A stretch of 64,000 nucleotides of DNA from Thielaviopsis euricoi (taxonomy: Eukaryota > Ascomycota > Sordariomycetes > Microascales > Ceratocystidaceae): assembly GCA_001599615.1 (NCBI GenBank), contig BCHJ01000001.1, positions 2,619,987-2,683,986 on the forward strand, read 5' to 3'. Made by a program: the position numbers and the translations under genes. Below, one piece after another: positions 46,701-58,780 of the stretch. Under the pieces are notes generated by a model that did not search any database, was not told the origin of the DNA, and saw only the letters and a list, made by a program, of their open reading frames with translations. How positions within the stretch are numbered: position 1 is the first letter of the stretch; each line of letters opens with the position of its first letter.

Positions 46701-47044
46701 ACAAAGCTGGGAAAGACTTGGAAAAAGAAGAAATGATTAAAAAAACAAAAACACTTTTTGGGTCATGCAAAACAAGAAACAATGACGGGGGAATAGAGGC
46801 CGGGAGACATCACAGCTAGCAGAAACAGAGCAGTAAAAAGAAACAGGCAAAAAAAGGGGGGGAATAAAACAAGAAAAGAAAGACCTCCCAGCCAACCACA
46901 AGCGTAGGCATTCCTGGAAAAGCTCCAGTATGAAAATCTCGAGTTGAAAGAAAAGAGAAGAGCTGTGCTCTTTGTTTTTATATCAGCAACGCGGCACGCC
47001 AAAAGCAGATGTCAAAAGACAAAAAGTAGCCAAAGACTAACTGC

Positions 47045-49045
47045 TTAGTGCGAGCCACTGGCTTCGACTTCCTCCTTCTTCTCACGCTTAGGCGTACCGT
47101 GAGTCGAATGGTGCTCGTCGACAATAGTAGACGCGGCACCGGATCCGGAGCCGACGCTACCAGAAGCCTGACGCTGCGAGAACTGGGGCGCAGCCGCATC
47201 GGGCATCTCGCCAGCCTTCTCCTCTTCGTCCGAGTGGATCTCGTCTTCGGCAATGTAGGCGTACTTAGAGCGAGCACGGATGCGCGCGCCGTACACCCAG
47301 AACAAGAACGGAATCAGGCAGCAGGCCAGAGCAATGAAGGCCAGCAGCGTCGACGCCCACTCGTAGCCCAGGCGGTGGTACATTTGTGTGGTGAAAAGCA
47401 CACAGCCAGCACCCCAGATGGACCGGATAAAGGTCTTGGCGGCAAGCACTGACGCGGCCTGGTGCTGGTACGAGTCGACGAGGTAGTTGTTGGCGGCGTT
47501 GTACAGGAAGATGAAGCCGAAGCCGACGGGGAAACCACCGAGAGCAGGGCCGACCCAAATCAACCGCGGGTACGAAGTCCAAGCAAAGATGAACAGACCA
47601 ATGGGAATGAACCAGCACGAGCACATCATGGGAATCAGACGGATTTCAGCCGGCGGGCGACCGTTGTACTTCTCGACCTGCGTCAGGTAGTGCTTGTTGA
47701 TCATGGGCGACAGGAAAGCAGAGCACAGCACACCAACAGCCAGGGGAATGAACATCAGACCAGTGGTACCGTTGGAGTAGCCCTTGCCTTCACCAAAGAT
47801 GATGGGGAAAGCAACGAAGAACATGTACAGAAGACCGTACAGGACCGACATGTAAAGCGAAATCAGCAGTACAATAAGCTCGCCAAACAGCAGGCGGAAC
47901 GGACGAAGAATGAAAATGATCAGAGTCTGGATCAGAGGGCGGCGGTCCAGGTCTTGCTCAGTAACCCATTCGGAGTTGCCCGTCTCCTTGCGCAGCTTGG
48001 CAGCTCTGCGGGCCAGGATAGTGGGAGTGTAGGTCTCGGGAACGGTGAAGGTGATCAGGAACCAGACGATACCGGCCAGGATAATCTGGATGTAGTACAG
48101 CCAACGCCAGCTGGTAGCATCGTACAGGTATCCACCGACCAGGGGACCAATGGCGGGACCCAGGAAGGGGGCGGCAGAGAAGGCGGCCATGGGAACAGCA
48201 CGCTCTTCGTTGCGCCACAGATCGGCCAGCGTACCACCGACCAGCGTCATGGGCGCCGAGAAGGCAATACCGTCGATGGCACGGCAGACAATCAGAGTGC
48301 CAATGTTCTTGGCAACACCGCAGGGAATAATGAAGATGACGGCGAGGAAAAGCGTGACGCCACTGCAGAGTATTGTTAGTATTGAAAATGTATCGAAGAG
48401 AAAAGGGTTATCGAGAGAGCAACGTACTACACAGGACGACGACCGTAGATTTCAGACAGGGGGGCAAAGAGCATGGGACCTAGTAGGAAGGCTTGTTAGC
48501 TAAGGACCAAATGGCGGAATATTGGAGAAAAGGGCTCTGGATAACATACCAACACCAAAACCAACAACGAACACGGTAATGGTAAGCAGGGCAACCTCGT
48601 CACTGACGTTGAACTGCTTGGCAACACCCTCGATACCGGGTGTGATGACGGACGAGGCAAAAGCCACGACGAAACACGTCACAGCCACGACCATGGTGCA
48701 GTACCACTTGTAGAGCTTGCTCCAGTTCTTGGGGTTCTCGGGGTCGTTGGGCTCAAAAGTGACCAGCTTGTAGTGCTTGCCCTCCTCGCCGGGGACGGGA
48801 GGACCCTGTAGCTGACCGGTGGGCACCTCGCGCAGGTACTCATCTAGGTTTGCCTGGGCCGAGACAGTGCGGTAGGGCAGATTGGGGTCGTTTTCGGGGT
48901 CGAAGGCTTCGCGCGTAGCGCTGGAGCGGACGGACACACGGGACACACGCGAGGCACGGGACATGGTGCGCGAGAGGCGCGATGGCGCCGTGTTGATGGG
49001 GGCGAAGTCGGCAGCTTCGGCCTCCTCGTAAGTTGAGGGATCCAT
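47045..49045 (-). CDS. MFS transporter, DHA1 drug:H+ antiporter type
   Basis: Three exons, 49045-48550, 48479-48428 (52 bases) and 48362-47045, give about 621 residues. A cytosolic N-terminus of about 135 residues carries an Arg/Ser-rich patch and the typical NDPENPKNWSKLYKWY entry into helix 1. Motif A (APLSEIYGRRPVYG) is split over introns. Motif C (GPAIGPLVGGYL) sits in helix 5, the mark of 12-helix antiporters. TM segments continue to about residue 550, before an acidic, Ser-rich tail (DEEEKAGEMPDAAAP). The closest known relatives are fungal DHA1 carriers of the polyamine/fluconazole/cycloheximide type (Flr1, Tpo1, Caf5). It is probably a plasma-membrane exporter; the substrate is not predictable. 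No biosynthetic cluster surrounds it. Confidence 0.92.
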
Positions 49046-51864
49046 TGTGGACGGATGATATGAGGAACACAATAGGTAAAAGAAGGTGGATAAAGATACA
49101 AAAAGAAAGAACCAAGACACAAAGTGTTAGACAAGAAGAAGCAGTCCAACTAATATTGAGTAGAAGACAAAGAGCCAAAAGCTGCGTAGAGCTAGAATTG
49201 GGTGGCCAGGAATGGTCAAGTGAGAATAAAAAAAGAAGAGACAGACAACACAGAATCTCAGGTCAGAAAGGCGGACGGCATGAAGCTATTATATGTGCAA
49301 AATTTCCAGCTCCAAGTCGGCCACAGTCTGGAGATCGGCGATGCAGCGGACCTTCTTTGGCCTTGTCTTGTCTTGTCTTTTCGTGTCTTGATCAAACAGA
49401 TAAATCATCAATAAAATGCAGATATTTACATTTTGACGTATTCTTATGTGCTGGTCTAGCTGGTTGTGTACATGAGAGAATGGTATAAAAAGGCTAGACG
49501 CATCCAAGACCCTGGTTGGCCATCGATAAATTGTGATAAATGGGAAAATTGGCGGTTATTGTAGGGGAATAAGTCGCCACAGCGGAAGCAGTTCTTTTAT
49601 TCAGTATTTTATTTAATTTATGTCATTTTTATTTTTATGTGCTTTTTTTTCGGTAGTATTTTCTCTTTGGTAGAGTTCTATTTTATATATTTTCTTTCTT
49701 TTATCGTGACCATTTACCGAACACACCCTCCCATTCTTTTCATACAGCGTAACAAGAAACTCACCTTGCGGCTACAGGAATCTGGAATCTGGAAGTGCTT
49801 CGGAAAATGCACGCCTCTTCTTTACTCCCGTACTTTTCCCCTGTATGATAGCCGGCCGAGACTCTTTCGTATATAAGAATTGTTCTCATTCTTCTTCTCC
49901 TTCTCTTTTGTTTTGCCGCTTTGGTTATTTTTATTTGTATAGCCGGTGGCAAGCAAGTAAAATGTATCTATTGGGTTACTGAATGTACTGGAATATGCTA
50001 GATTCGTCTGTATCGTGCCATCAGCCGACCTGTTTTTTTCTCGGCTATTCACCAGCTTTTTTCTTTTTATATTTCTTTTGGGTATATTTTACTCAACTTT
50101 CTCCTCCTTTCTGAGACTTTTCTTCTTGGCTTTTCCACATTACACCGTTCAGTCTGCTTTCGGCTATGTGACTGGCGGACAAACGCTCGATACCACGAAT
50201 GAGAAAAGCTTAAAAATATATAGCTATATTGTTGACAATAAAATAAGTTGGCTGAAAAGAAGAAAAGAAAAATATTATGAACATCAGCCTGGCCCCCTCC
50301 CCTGATACCAGTCGATAAATAGAGCTATATTATCGCTCTATGGGTGCACAAAAGCCAGGCTTGTGCCGCTTGTTCTTTTCTCGCTTTGTTTCATTACCTC
50401 TTCGGGAATAACACCTTTGCTTCCATGTATTTTATCGATAATAAAGCGCCTGAATAAGTAGAACAAAGAATAAATACACACCGAATATTCCGCGTCTCCA
50501 GAATAGCTCCGGCTGTTGTCCGTCACTCGGAGCCACGATGATGTTCTTTTTTCGTGTCTTCAAAATAGATTCAAGAAACAAACTAACTGGTTTTCCAACA
50601 AGGAAATACACAAAGAAAAAGCCAACAAAAGAAAAGAAAACTTAAGGAGACTTGCACAGAGATATAAATAATGAACAAAATGTAGCACTCATGAGACAGG
50701 CGAGACACGCATATGTACGTCCGTTTTTAAGCATCGCCAGCGTAAATTGCATCTTTGCAAGGCACACCACGGCCATCATGCATGCACCTTGATTTAAACC
50801 CGATTTATTGATATTTTCTAGACACTCCTTATTTTCGTCTAGCATAGAGCTCTTTCTTGGCTTAACCCGGTGTCGTTGCGTTGCTCTTCAAGGCAGTTCT
50901 AACCCTGTCGAGCCGATCGACTCATCATTCAAGCACTTCATCCTATCTTGTCTGCTTTGGGTTGACTTGATTCACGGGCTGTACATAGTACATACATCCC
51001 TACTTGTAGATTCCAGGTTTCTGTATTTGAGAGATCATGAACTTTGAGTTATTGTCTCCTCTCCCTGCTTTCTTTCACTACCAGGCGGACACGCCAATGC
51101 TAGGGCCTACATTAAGAAAGGAAGTACGCACTACCCGGCGTCCTTTCGCAAATAGCGACTGATTTATATGCGGGTGGGGGCCAGGCCAGCTTTTGCTCTG
51201 CTAGAAGAGTAGTACGCATTAATAAAGAAAAGGACCCTCTGTAAATATGACCGGGCATAAGCGCGGCTATGTTGCCCACGGCCGCGACAACCAGACTCGG
51301 GCCCTGTCTGGCAATGCTATTCGCAGCACCGTTGAGGGCATTGCAAGCGATAGACTGCCTTTTCTGTTCTTTTCTCCTCTTGCTTATGCTGAGATAACTC
51401 GTAAAGGGCTTAACGCGGATACACCCCAATATGTGAGTGAGGGCTGCTTCTCACGTCCATTCTCATCTTGGCATGAGTGATGCATATTAGCCAGCTCAGA
51501 CTCTTTCGTCACTCTTCTTTGTCTTCTGTAGGGTTTGTCTGAGTCTCGTCTTTCTATTCCAAATACAAGCCAGTGTGTAGCCAACATGACGCCAAATCTC
51601 TCGGCCTGTCATTAGACGACCAGGGGTTGGCGTTTGAGGCCTGATGTGAATGACCCTGTCAGAGCTGTCGTCGCCGCTCCTTGTATTGTAATAGTGACAA
51701 TATTTGCGTTTAGGTCTCTTTGTAGTTTTATTGAAGGATACGTACATATGTGCAAATGGGCCCTTTCAGGCCTCAGATTTCCCAAAAAGAAACAGTGCAA
51801 GCGACGGCAATCGCTTTAGTCTTTGATAGTTGATTGATTGGTCGCAGTCTTGTGAACTTTATTG

Positions 51865-51896
<32 letters not shown>

Positions 51897-51995
51897 CGCT
51901 CTCGTGCTCAGTTTATGCATGTAAGCAAAGTTTGACTGAAACAGAGCTGTAGTCGGATAGACGCAGTTGTTATCTGTATACTTGGTCCATCGCAA
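49046..51995. other. MFS promoter and long spacer
   Basis: Upstream of the MFS gene. No gene is supported. The stretch 49590-50160 is T/C-rich on the top strand. A T30 run lies at 51867-51896. Confidence 0.5.
51867..51896. repeat. T30 homopolymer
   Basis: Thirty consecutive thymines 100 bases before the foldback repeat. Confidence 0.9.
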
Positions 51996-52113
51996 AAAGT
52001 TTCATTATTTATTTGACACGGCTTACCAGGTAGTGAAGTATATATTCTATGTGTGCAAACTATTTCTATACTTCAGTAGCTGGTAAGCCGTGTGAAATAA
52101 ATAATGAAACTTT
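51996..52113. repeat. Foldback (inverted) repeat, 47-base arms
   Basis: Left arm 51996-52042 (starting AAAGTTTCATTATTTATTTG) and right arm 52067-52113 are inverted copies with three mismatches around a 24-base loop. The DNA or its transcript could form a long hairpin. The form fits a MITE or foldback element, but no target-site duplication is clear. Confidence 0.9.
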
Positions 52114-55100
52114 ACACGACCGACCATAGTACTAACAATTCACGCTATAGCCCGTCATCCCAAACGAGCAAACTTCCGTTTGTCCTAGCTTGCTGGCCTG
52201 ATCTGGTGCTTGGGTGAAGGATTTGGGCTAATATTGAATTAGTTATCCCTTACGGCTTATTCTGACAACCCTAGTCGTGTGGGTTACCAGGTAGCACCAC
52301 AAGTTCACAGGCGTCTTCAAAGGAACAATAGCGGCAGCTTATAGTGGATTCGCGCTTAAAATCTGTAACTTTCAATGCTATCTACAGTTGACGCCGCTGT
52401 AGCGAGCGAGTTCTAGGCGCGATAAGTGTCATGAATCTGTCTGTCTCCCTTGACTGCAATCTCAAGCAAACGACGGACGGAATAGTGAGTTTGCCTTGAT
52501 CAATTCTATAAATGAGGGTTGTCAGACAAACATGAAGGGATTAACCAGACTATTAAATCGACCATTTTATCGGCTGTTCAAGACTTTGTTCTCTCTCTTA
52601 CTCAAATTCCCAATAAAGTTTAATTGGGGAATTCTCGGAGTTCGGACGGCATCGGCTAACATTGACGGCGACTCTAGACTTGGATAGATGATTGTCAACT
52701 ACACGTCTTGGCACGGCTTCTATGATAGATTCGTGAAGATACACAAAGGCAGTGAATATCTTGGCAGCAGCGGCGGCGGCAGCGGTAGCATCAACGAAAT
52801 GTACTGCTAGCTAGCCAAATATACAGCTTCTGAAAGATAAAAAAAAAAATAAAAAAAAGGCAACGCATAACGCCAGACCAAGACAGAAAATCAGAGAAAA
52901 AGAAACCACTGGAATATGCACGAGGAGAAAAGATGACATAGAAAACCACCACCGGCAAAGCCCAGTGCGCGGGCGGGTGGCGGTCTGGAACGGGCCAGGC
53001 CAACAAAGCAGAGCAGCCCAGCCCATTACAAAAGACAGTCACATTGTGCGCCTACAATGTCCTTCTACAGAACAAAGACTGGCGCGAGCGAATCTCTGCC
53101 CACCACCACCTAGAAGCTTCCGGCCCATTAGCTACGTACTACTGGAGCGGTGACGGTTACAACTCGTCTGGTGCAGACATACGCACCGTATCAGGTACCT
53201 CGACAACGCAAGGGAGGAAAAGGAATTCTATAAGTCGCTTTTCGGCTCCTATGCCCTCCAAAGCCTGCCAACAATCAGAAAATGTTTGGCGAAACAGAGG
53301 GAAGACAGACTGGCCCATGACTCGTTAGACACTGGAGCTTAAAAGGCAAATATAACGAATTTGATCACGACGGACGCACCCAGGCGGTACGATCACGGAA
53401 TATATGACAGCTTATAACCCGTATTTTGCCCTCTGCTACCGCACATGCTTTCTTGAGTAGGCAAGTCAATACTTGTTGATCAAGGCTTAGGTCAACTCTG
53501 GCCAGTGAAAAATCTGTCTTTTCTCGTCTTCTCTCTCTGCCAACAACACACAACCGACCCAAAATATTGCACTATATTGTGATCAAACCAGTGCATGAGC
53601 CTCCTTTTCCCTGCCTATGCTGTGGCTATTGCGTCGTAAATACAATATACAAACCGGCTTTGCCAAGAAGATAACTTCTCTCTCTAATCGTACTAGACCC
53701 AGCAAACGGACGTGCACAAACCTCCAACTCGCCGTGATGTTTATTCCCAGAGCGGGCGAGTACGAAGTTGGTGGTAAGAGGGCATGGATTTACGATGATA
53801 CCTTTATTTTGCTTTTTCTTGTTCTATTTCTATCTCTTTTACTAGGTATCAGCTTGACTTTAATGGGTGATTTTGTGCTACAAAAGACGCGGATGTGTGT
53901 ATAAAAATGACTGACGGAAGAACGCGAGAAAAAAAAATCTTCCAGCAAAACAAGTGCGCTGCTAGGATTATTCGCTTATTCCCGTGCTGTGGCCGGTTTA
54001 GTAGCCGGACGACAAAGCTCCCAGGGTGAGAATCGCGACTTGTTTTCGTTGTCGACACGACAAGGTTTTTTTTTATCGTGACGATTCAGCCAATCTTAGG
54101 TCGAGTCTATACCAAAAAGAAAACCAGCATTGCGTAGTTCATTTTCCGGCTAGATGGAAGTCCCCCAAGGTCTTCTTATGGCTGGTTGGTTTCTACTATG
54201 TAGATTGTCATGCCTCGTTAACCATCAAGTTCCTGATGTTCCTGAAAGGGAAATATGACCTGCGTTCCAACTTTGCTGGTACGGTACGAGTACTGACTAG
54301 TGCTGCCATAAAGCCACTGCGGACAGTAGAAAGCTGTTAATGTACAGCAAACACATCACAATACTCTATCTAAATACATCATGCACTTTTGCAAGACCTG
54401 TCTCCAGCTACTGTTCCACAAGCTGGCAAACGCCGCACGAACTGGTCTCCGGCTATAAGTACTCTCTTGCAAGTTGACGATATCTCCGGCAAATACGTCT
54501 TCTCTTTTTGCTCTGTGTTCCTGTTTCCTGGGCCGTTATCAGCAGCGGGAGCTGAGAGCCAGAAATGCGAGCCAAGCCTCTTCGCTCATCATTCCATTCC
54601 GGCCATCCATGCATGTGCATCTCTTGGCTTCACGTTGCGTGCACATCCATTGCCTTTTTTTTTCTTGGGTCTCCCTCTGTATCTTCTCTTACTCTTATAA
54701 TCAGCAGCGTCAAAAAGGGAGACGTCGTTACGACCAGCTCTCGATAGATGCTCTCCCCTGGCGATCCTATTGCAAAAACCCAAGGACATGATGTTGTCAT
54801 CGACAGGCAGCTTTGGCTTCCGGTGTGACGCTCAAAACAACCGTCCACGCGTTAGCCAAGAGTTTCTGGCAGGTTGGGTTGAAAGCCCAAAGCGTCGCCC
54901 TCCTTCAGCATGAAAATCACAATAAAGAACAAAAAAGCCAAGAATTTCGAGTCTTGGCGATCTCTAATTTTTTTTTTAGTATTCTTTTTCTCACATTTAC
55001 TCAGATTTCTGAACAAACTTATTCCCGCGTGGTCTTTGTTTGCCAAGAAATTAAAAGACAAAGTTCAAAAACAGCGATCACTTTAGCGGTTAGCTGGATA

Positions 55101-55987
55101 AGAAAAAAAAAAGAGTTTTATACAAGTGAACAAGAAAATTTCAGCGTCCGTTTCCGGTGATTGTCTCTTCTTTTTATTTTATTTTTATCTTTATTTCTTT
55201 CCCGCTTCGCTGAGAACCTGTTCATTTGCTGTTTGTGATACCAAATCAAACGCCCCCAACAGATTGTAGCAGCAAACACGGCGATATCGATACAGTTTTG
55301 ATTTGGCTTGCTATATTTGACGCTTTGTAGAGCCTGCTAGCCTCAGCTTTCTTTTACTGCAGCATGACTTTCCATTTCCATGTCTATCATTTGCTGTCAG
55401 CTGGCTAGACGATTAGCCGAAGCCCAGTCAGAGAAAGAAATCTGAAGCGCTTGCTTACGGGGTGGCGATAAGTTTTTTCTTCTTTATATATATATATATA
55501 TATATTTGCTGAATCACTTAAATAAGCTTTATTCATAGAGAACAAAAAACAACTTCCGATCCGATGCCAGCAAACATCCGCCCGCCCGTTCATGCACCGC
55601 TGCCTGTTTATCCAGTTAACTGTCTTAGTGCTGTCAAAGCCCTGAATTAGCATTTCTTCAGTGCCCTAAACCGTCAGTGTCGGCCACGTTTCAAAGGATT
55701 CACTTTACCCTGGTAAACTGGCGGCTGTGTTCTGTTCTTCCCGATAATAAAGTCAGTCATTATCCGCCTGTTAGTAAGTTCACACATCGGCTACGTACAT
55801 ATCATACTTATAATACTCCAACGACATTGTGAACCTAGCAAGGAAAATCAAATTGGCTTCTGGTCTCTCCATATAGTATATCCAACCCCCATTGCTGGAT
55901 TCATCCAGTCTAGACTGATTCGTTTCAGTGCTCTCTCAGCCGCCCTAGAACCCCACTCGTCCGCAGTTCGAAATGAATACCCGTACC
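52114..55987. other. Spacer between foldback repeat and dynamin-like gene
   Basis: No gene is supported. It contains a short segment (52270-52290) sharing TTACCAGGTAG with the foldback arms, T/C-rich parts, and a TA repeat at 55485-55505. Confidence 0.5.
55485..55505. repeat. (TA)n microsatellite
   Basis: About ten TA dinucleotides in intergenic DNA. Confidence 0.9.
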
Positions 55988-58665
55988 CTATTCATCATAG
56001 CCATAATCGTAATCCAACTTTTCGTTATAATAGCTGCCATTTGAGTCAGAGCTCTTGTCCTCATCGTCGTCTGACTCGAAGCTATACCTCTCGAACATTG
56101 CCTCCTTGTTAGTCATCCCGCCTACCCACCTCCCTGTGTATACCGACTTTGTATCTTGTTCTTGGGCGCGTGTCTGGACGGGCTGTTTGGCCTCAGGGTG
56201 ATTTTTGCTTTCTGCTTTCTGAATTGCTTCTATGAAAGCCGCGCGTGTGGTACTAGCATTACTACTGAGAACCGACGAGTCTTCATCTCCAATGTTGCTG
56301 CGTGAGTTGGTCGACAGCACTCTAGAGCCGGCATCAGGCTGATCGGGCTGGTGGAACATGACTCTGGGCTCTTCCACTGAAATCATTGCTGGCATCGGCA
56401 CGGTTAGCTCAAGTTCTTTCTCCAGGCGCTAAGAAATGGAATAGACTCACCGGCTTCTACATGCAGCTTGTCCATCAATGGTCGCAGTTTCGACAGTGCC
56501 GACTCGAGACCATCCTTGCGCTCATCCAGCATCTTCCTCTGCTTCTTGTTTTCCAGCGTGTCATCGGCCAACATGGTGACCTTATTGTCGTCCAGCTCAA
56601 TGACAGTTTCGCTGTCGTACAGTTCCGGTAGCGCCTCGAGCAGACAATTGTTGATGACGTTTAAGAAAAAGGTGTCTACGTAGCGCTCTGCCGCCGTCTT
56701 GTAATACACAAGTAGATAGTCCACAGCCTCCGACTCGCTGGAATCCTTTGTCAGAGCCTCATCGACTGTGCGTACCATGGCATCGATAGCATCGGCCGAT
56801 AGAGTTATCCGACCCAGCCCGTTCTCCGTCCCCGAACGTGTGAACGAGTAATCCTTGACAATGCACTGGCGAATCAACTTGCGCCGCCGGTCTGAGCTCT
56901 GCTGCTTGACCTTGTTGTAGAACCGCTCGTCCTGAGTGAAGGGAATGCCTGTATGCCCCTTGAGCTGCTCCTTGGCTTTGGCACGCATCGTCTGGCGGAT
57001 TTGCTCCATCTTCTCGTTGATGATTTCAGTCATGACAACGCCCGATGTCTCCGGTGTGAAAATTGTGCCCAGCACGTGAGTGACATGGCCCCGTGCAAGA
57101 TGCATGACCTTCTCCAGAAACTCGTCCGTGAGCGTTCCCCAGTCTCTGCTTTGCTCTTTGAAGAGAGTCGTGATAATGGTCAGAGGAAACTGGCCAGGCA
57201 GCTCACGTCCCATGTTGTTGCTTGACACCTCCTTGACGTATTTGATGAACTCGGAGCGAGAAACGGTGTTTTTCTTGTGCGCCCTCTTGCCAGCAAGCGC
57301 CGCTTCGTCAGCGCCTTGGCCCGGCTTGTGCCACCGACCAGACCGGGTCTTGTCGGCAGAAACTTCCGGCATGCAAATTTTGGCGCCATTCTTACCATTG
57401 CCGTCGTCGTTTTGCAGATCTTCATCCTCGACAATGTTGAATTTCATGCAGTTAACCTTGATGTTGTTGCTGAACTCGTCCATGGCCTTGCGTATAACCA
57501 TGATCAATCTTGTTTTGGCATAGGTTTTACTGTTTCCAAAAAAGTTGTCGCTGTTGTAGTTTCCATCGCACGCGTCCCGCACCAAGCGCTCAAACTGCTT
57601 TGCCGCCGACCGCAGGTATGCGCGTCGGGCCGACGGCGTGTCCCGCGCTACGCCGAGCTTGTTGAGATCTTCCGAGATCTTTTCCAGCTTGCCCTTGATA
57701 TCGCGCTCCAGGCCCGGCAGCTGTTCGGTGATCTGCCGTCTGAGCATGTAGTTCAGACGTGTCTGAAGCGACTCGATGCCCAGCATGGATGAATCCAGAG
57801 AGCTCCAGGGCTCTTGCGCAAAGAACTCCTTTTCTTTGGCATTGCGCTCATCCAGTGAGGTTTCGCGGGCGCCCCAGTCGCGGTTCTTCAGCACATGCCA
57901 GCCGAGCGCGAACCTAATATCCTCGTTCTTGGCCAGCTTGATGAAGCGGTCTTGAGATGGCGAAGACTCAGCCAGAGTATCAGGCTTGGTGATTAAGCCC
58001 ATGGTGCGCAAGCCAGTCGGGTCGTACTTGCGAGCGAGCTGCGTGACCTCCTGGTTGACATGCTCGTTGGACGCCATGACAACAGCAATGATGATGCTCC
58101 GCGGATTCTTCATGTACTCTTCGTTGATATTGCGGACAGTGGACATGCCTTCGGCCGGCTGGCTGGTGTTGGCCGAACTGTACAGACCCGGCAAATCCAC
58201 CAGAGTCAGTGGCTGCTGCTCCGGGCCCGATATCTCGATCCGCAAGATGTTGGAGGAGAAAAGATGCGTGGCGTCTATTCCCATGACGTTCTTGGCATCA
58301 TTCATAATGTCCTTGAATCTCTTGGGAAAGCTTTCCACCGTCAGGTCGTAGGAAAATGATTCAAGACGGCACTTCTCCGACTCTGAGCATTCAGCACTCG
58401 GAATAATAGCAACCTTGACGGACGTCTCGGCCTGTCGGCGAATGACGAGCTCACTAGGAAAGCGTGTGCAGAGGCCATCGTGGACTGGAAACTCGATGCC
58501 AGAGATGGCCTCAAGCACAGAGCTCTTGCCGCAAGACTGGGCACCACAGACGATAATCTGGGGCAGACTGAGGTCGCTCTGGAGGCCCCGAGATCTCAAG
58601 AAGTCAATAAAGTTGAGAATATCGGCGTGATCTTTCGAACTCTTGCCTTGAATGTAGCCGATCAT
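55988..58665 (-). CDS. Dynamin-like large GTPase (fungal Mx-like)
   Basis: Exon 1 is 58665-56451 and exon 2 is 56376-55988. The 74-base intron has a GTGAGT donor, a GCTAAC branch and an ATTTCAG acceptor, and joins in frame to about 867 residues. The N-terminal GTPase domain has the P-loop GAQSCGKS (41-48), switch I Thr in CTRFP (67), DLPG (157-160) and TKPD (226-229), all intact. The dynamin stalk follows (TEQLPGLERDIKGKLEKISE), then a GED-like region near 650-735 (ERYVDTFFLNVINNCLLEAL). No PH domain or Pro-rich end is present. The last 130 residues form a polar, acidic tail ending EKLDYDYGYDE. The layout matches the fungal Mx/Vps1-unlike dynamin family, often called interferon-induced GTPase-like. 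It is probably a membrane-remodelling GTPase; its target membrane is unknown. Confidence 0.9.
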
Positions 58666-58772
58666 TGTGGCAGTTTCTTTTGGGAGGGGTAGACAGAAGA
58701 TAGAAATTTAGTTTTGGGTATGGGATATAGTGATTCAGTGTACAGAAAGGTGAAGTCGTTGAAACCACGTTC

Positions 58773-58780
58773 TCTTTATA
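58773..58780 (-). promoter_or_regulatory. TATA box of the dynamin-like gene
   Basis: TATAAAGA on the minus strand lies 108 bases upstream of the start codon, a usual distance. Confidence 0.5.

Larger units (their letters stand above)
40691..47044. other. Long AT-rich gene-poor region
   Basis: About 6.3 kb without a supported gene on either strand. Short frames have no protein-like character. It contains three long A or T runs at 43603-43760. The last part (about 46080-47044) is A-rich on the top strand, as expected for the 3' flank of the MFS gene. Confidence 0.55.

Noticed and set aside
47462..48379. Plus-strand 305-codon open frame
   Set aside because: Antisense to the MFS transporter and runs across its exon-intron border; polar mirror of membrane helices.
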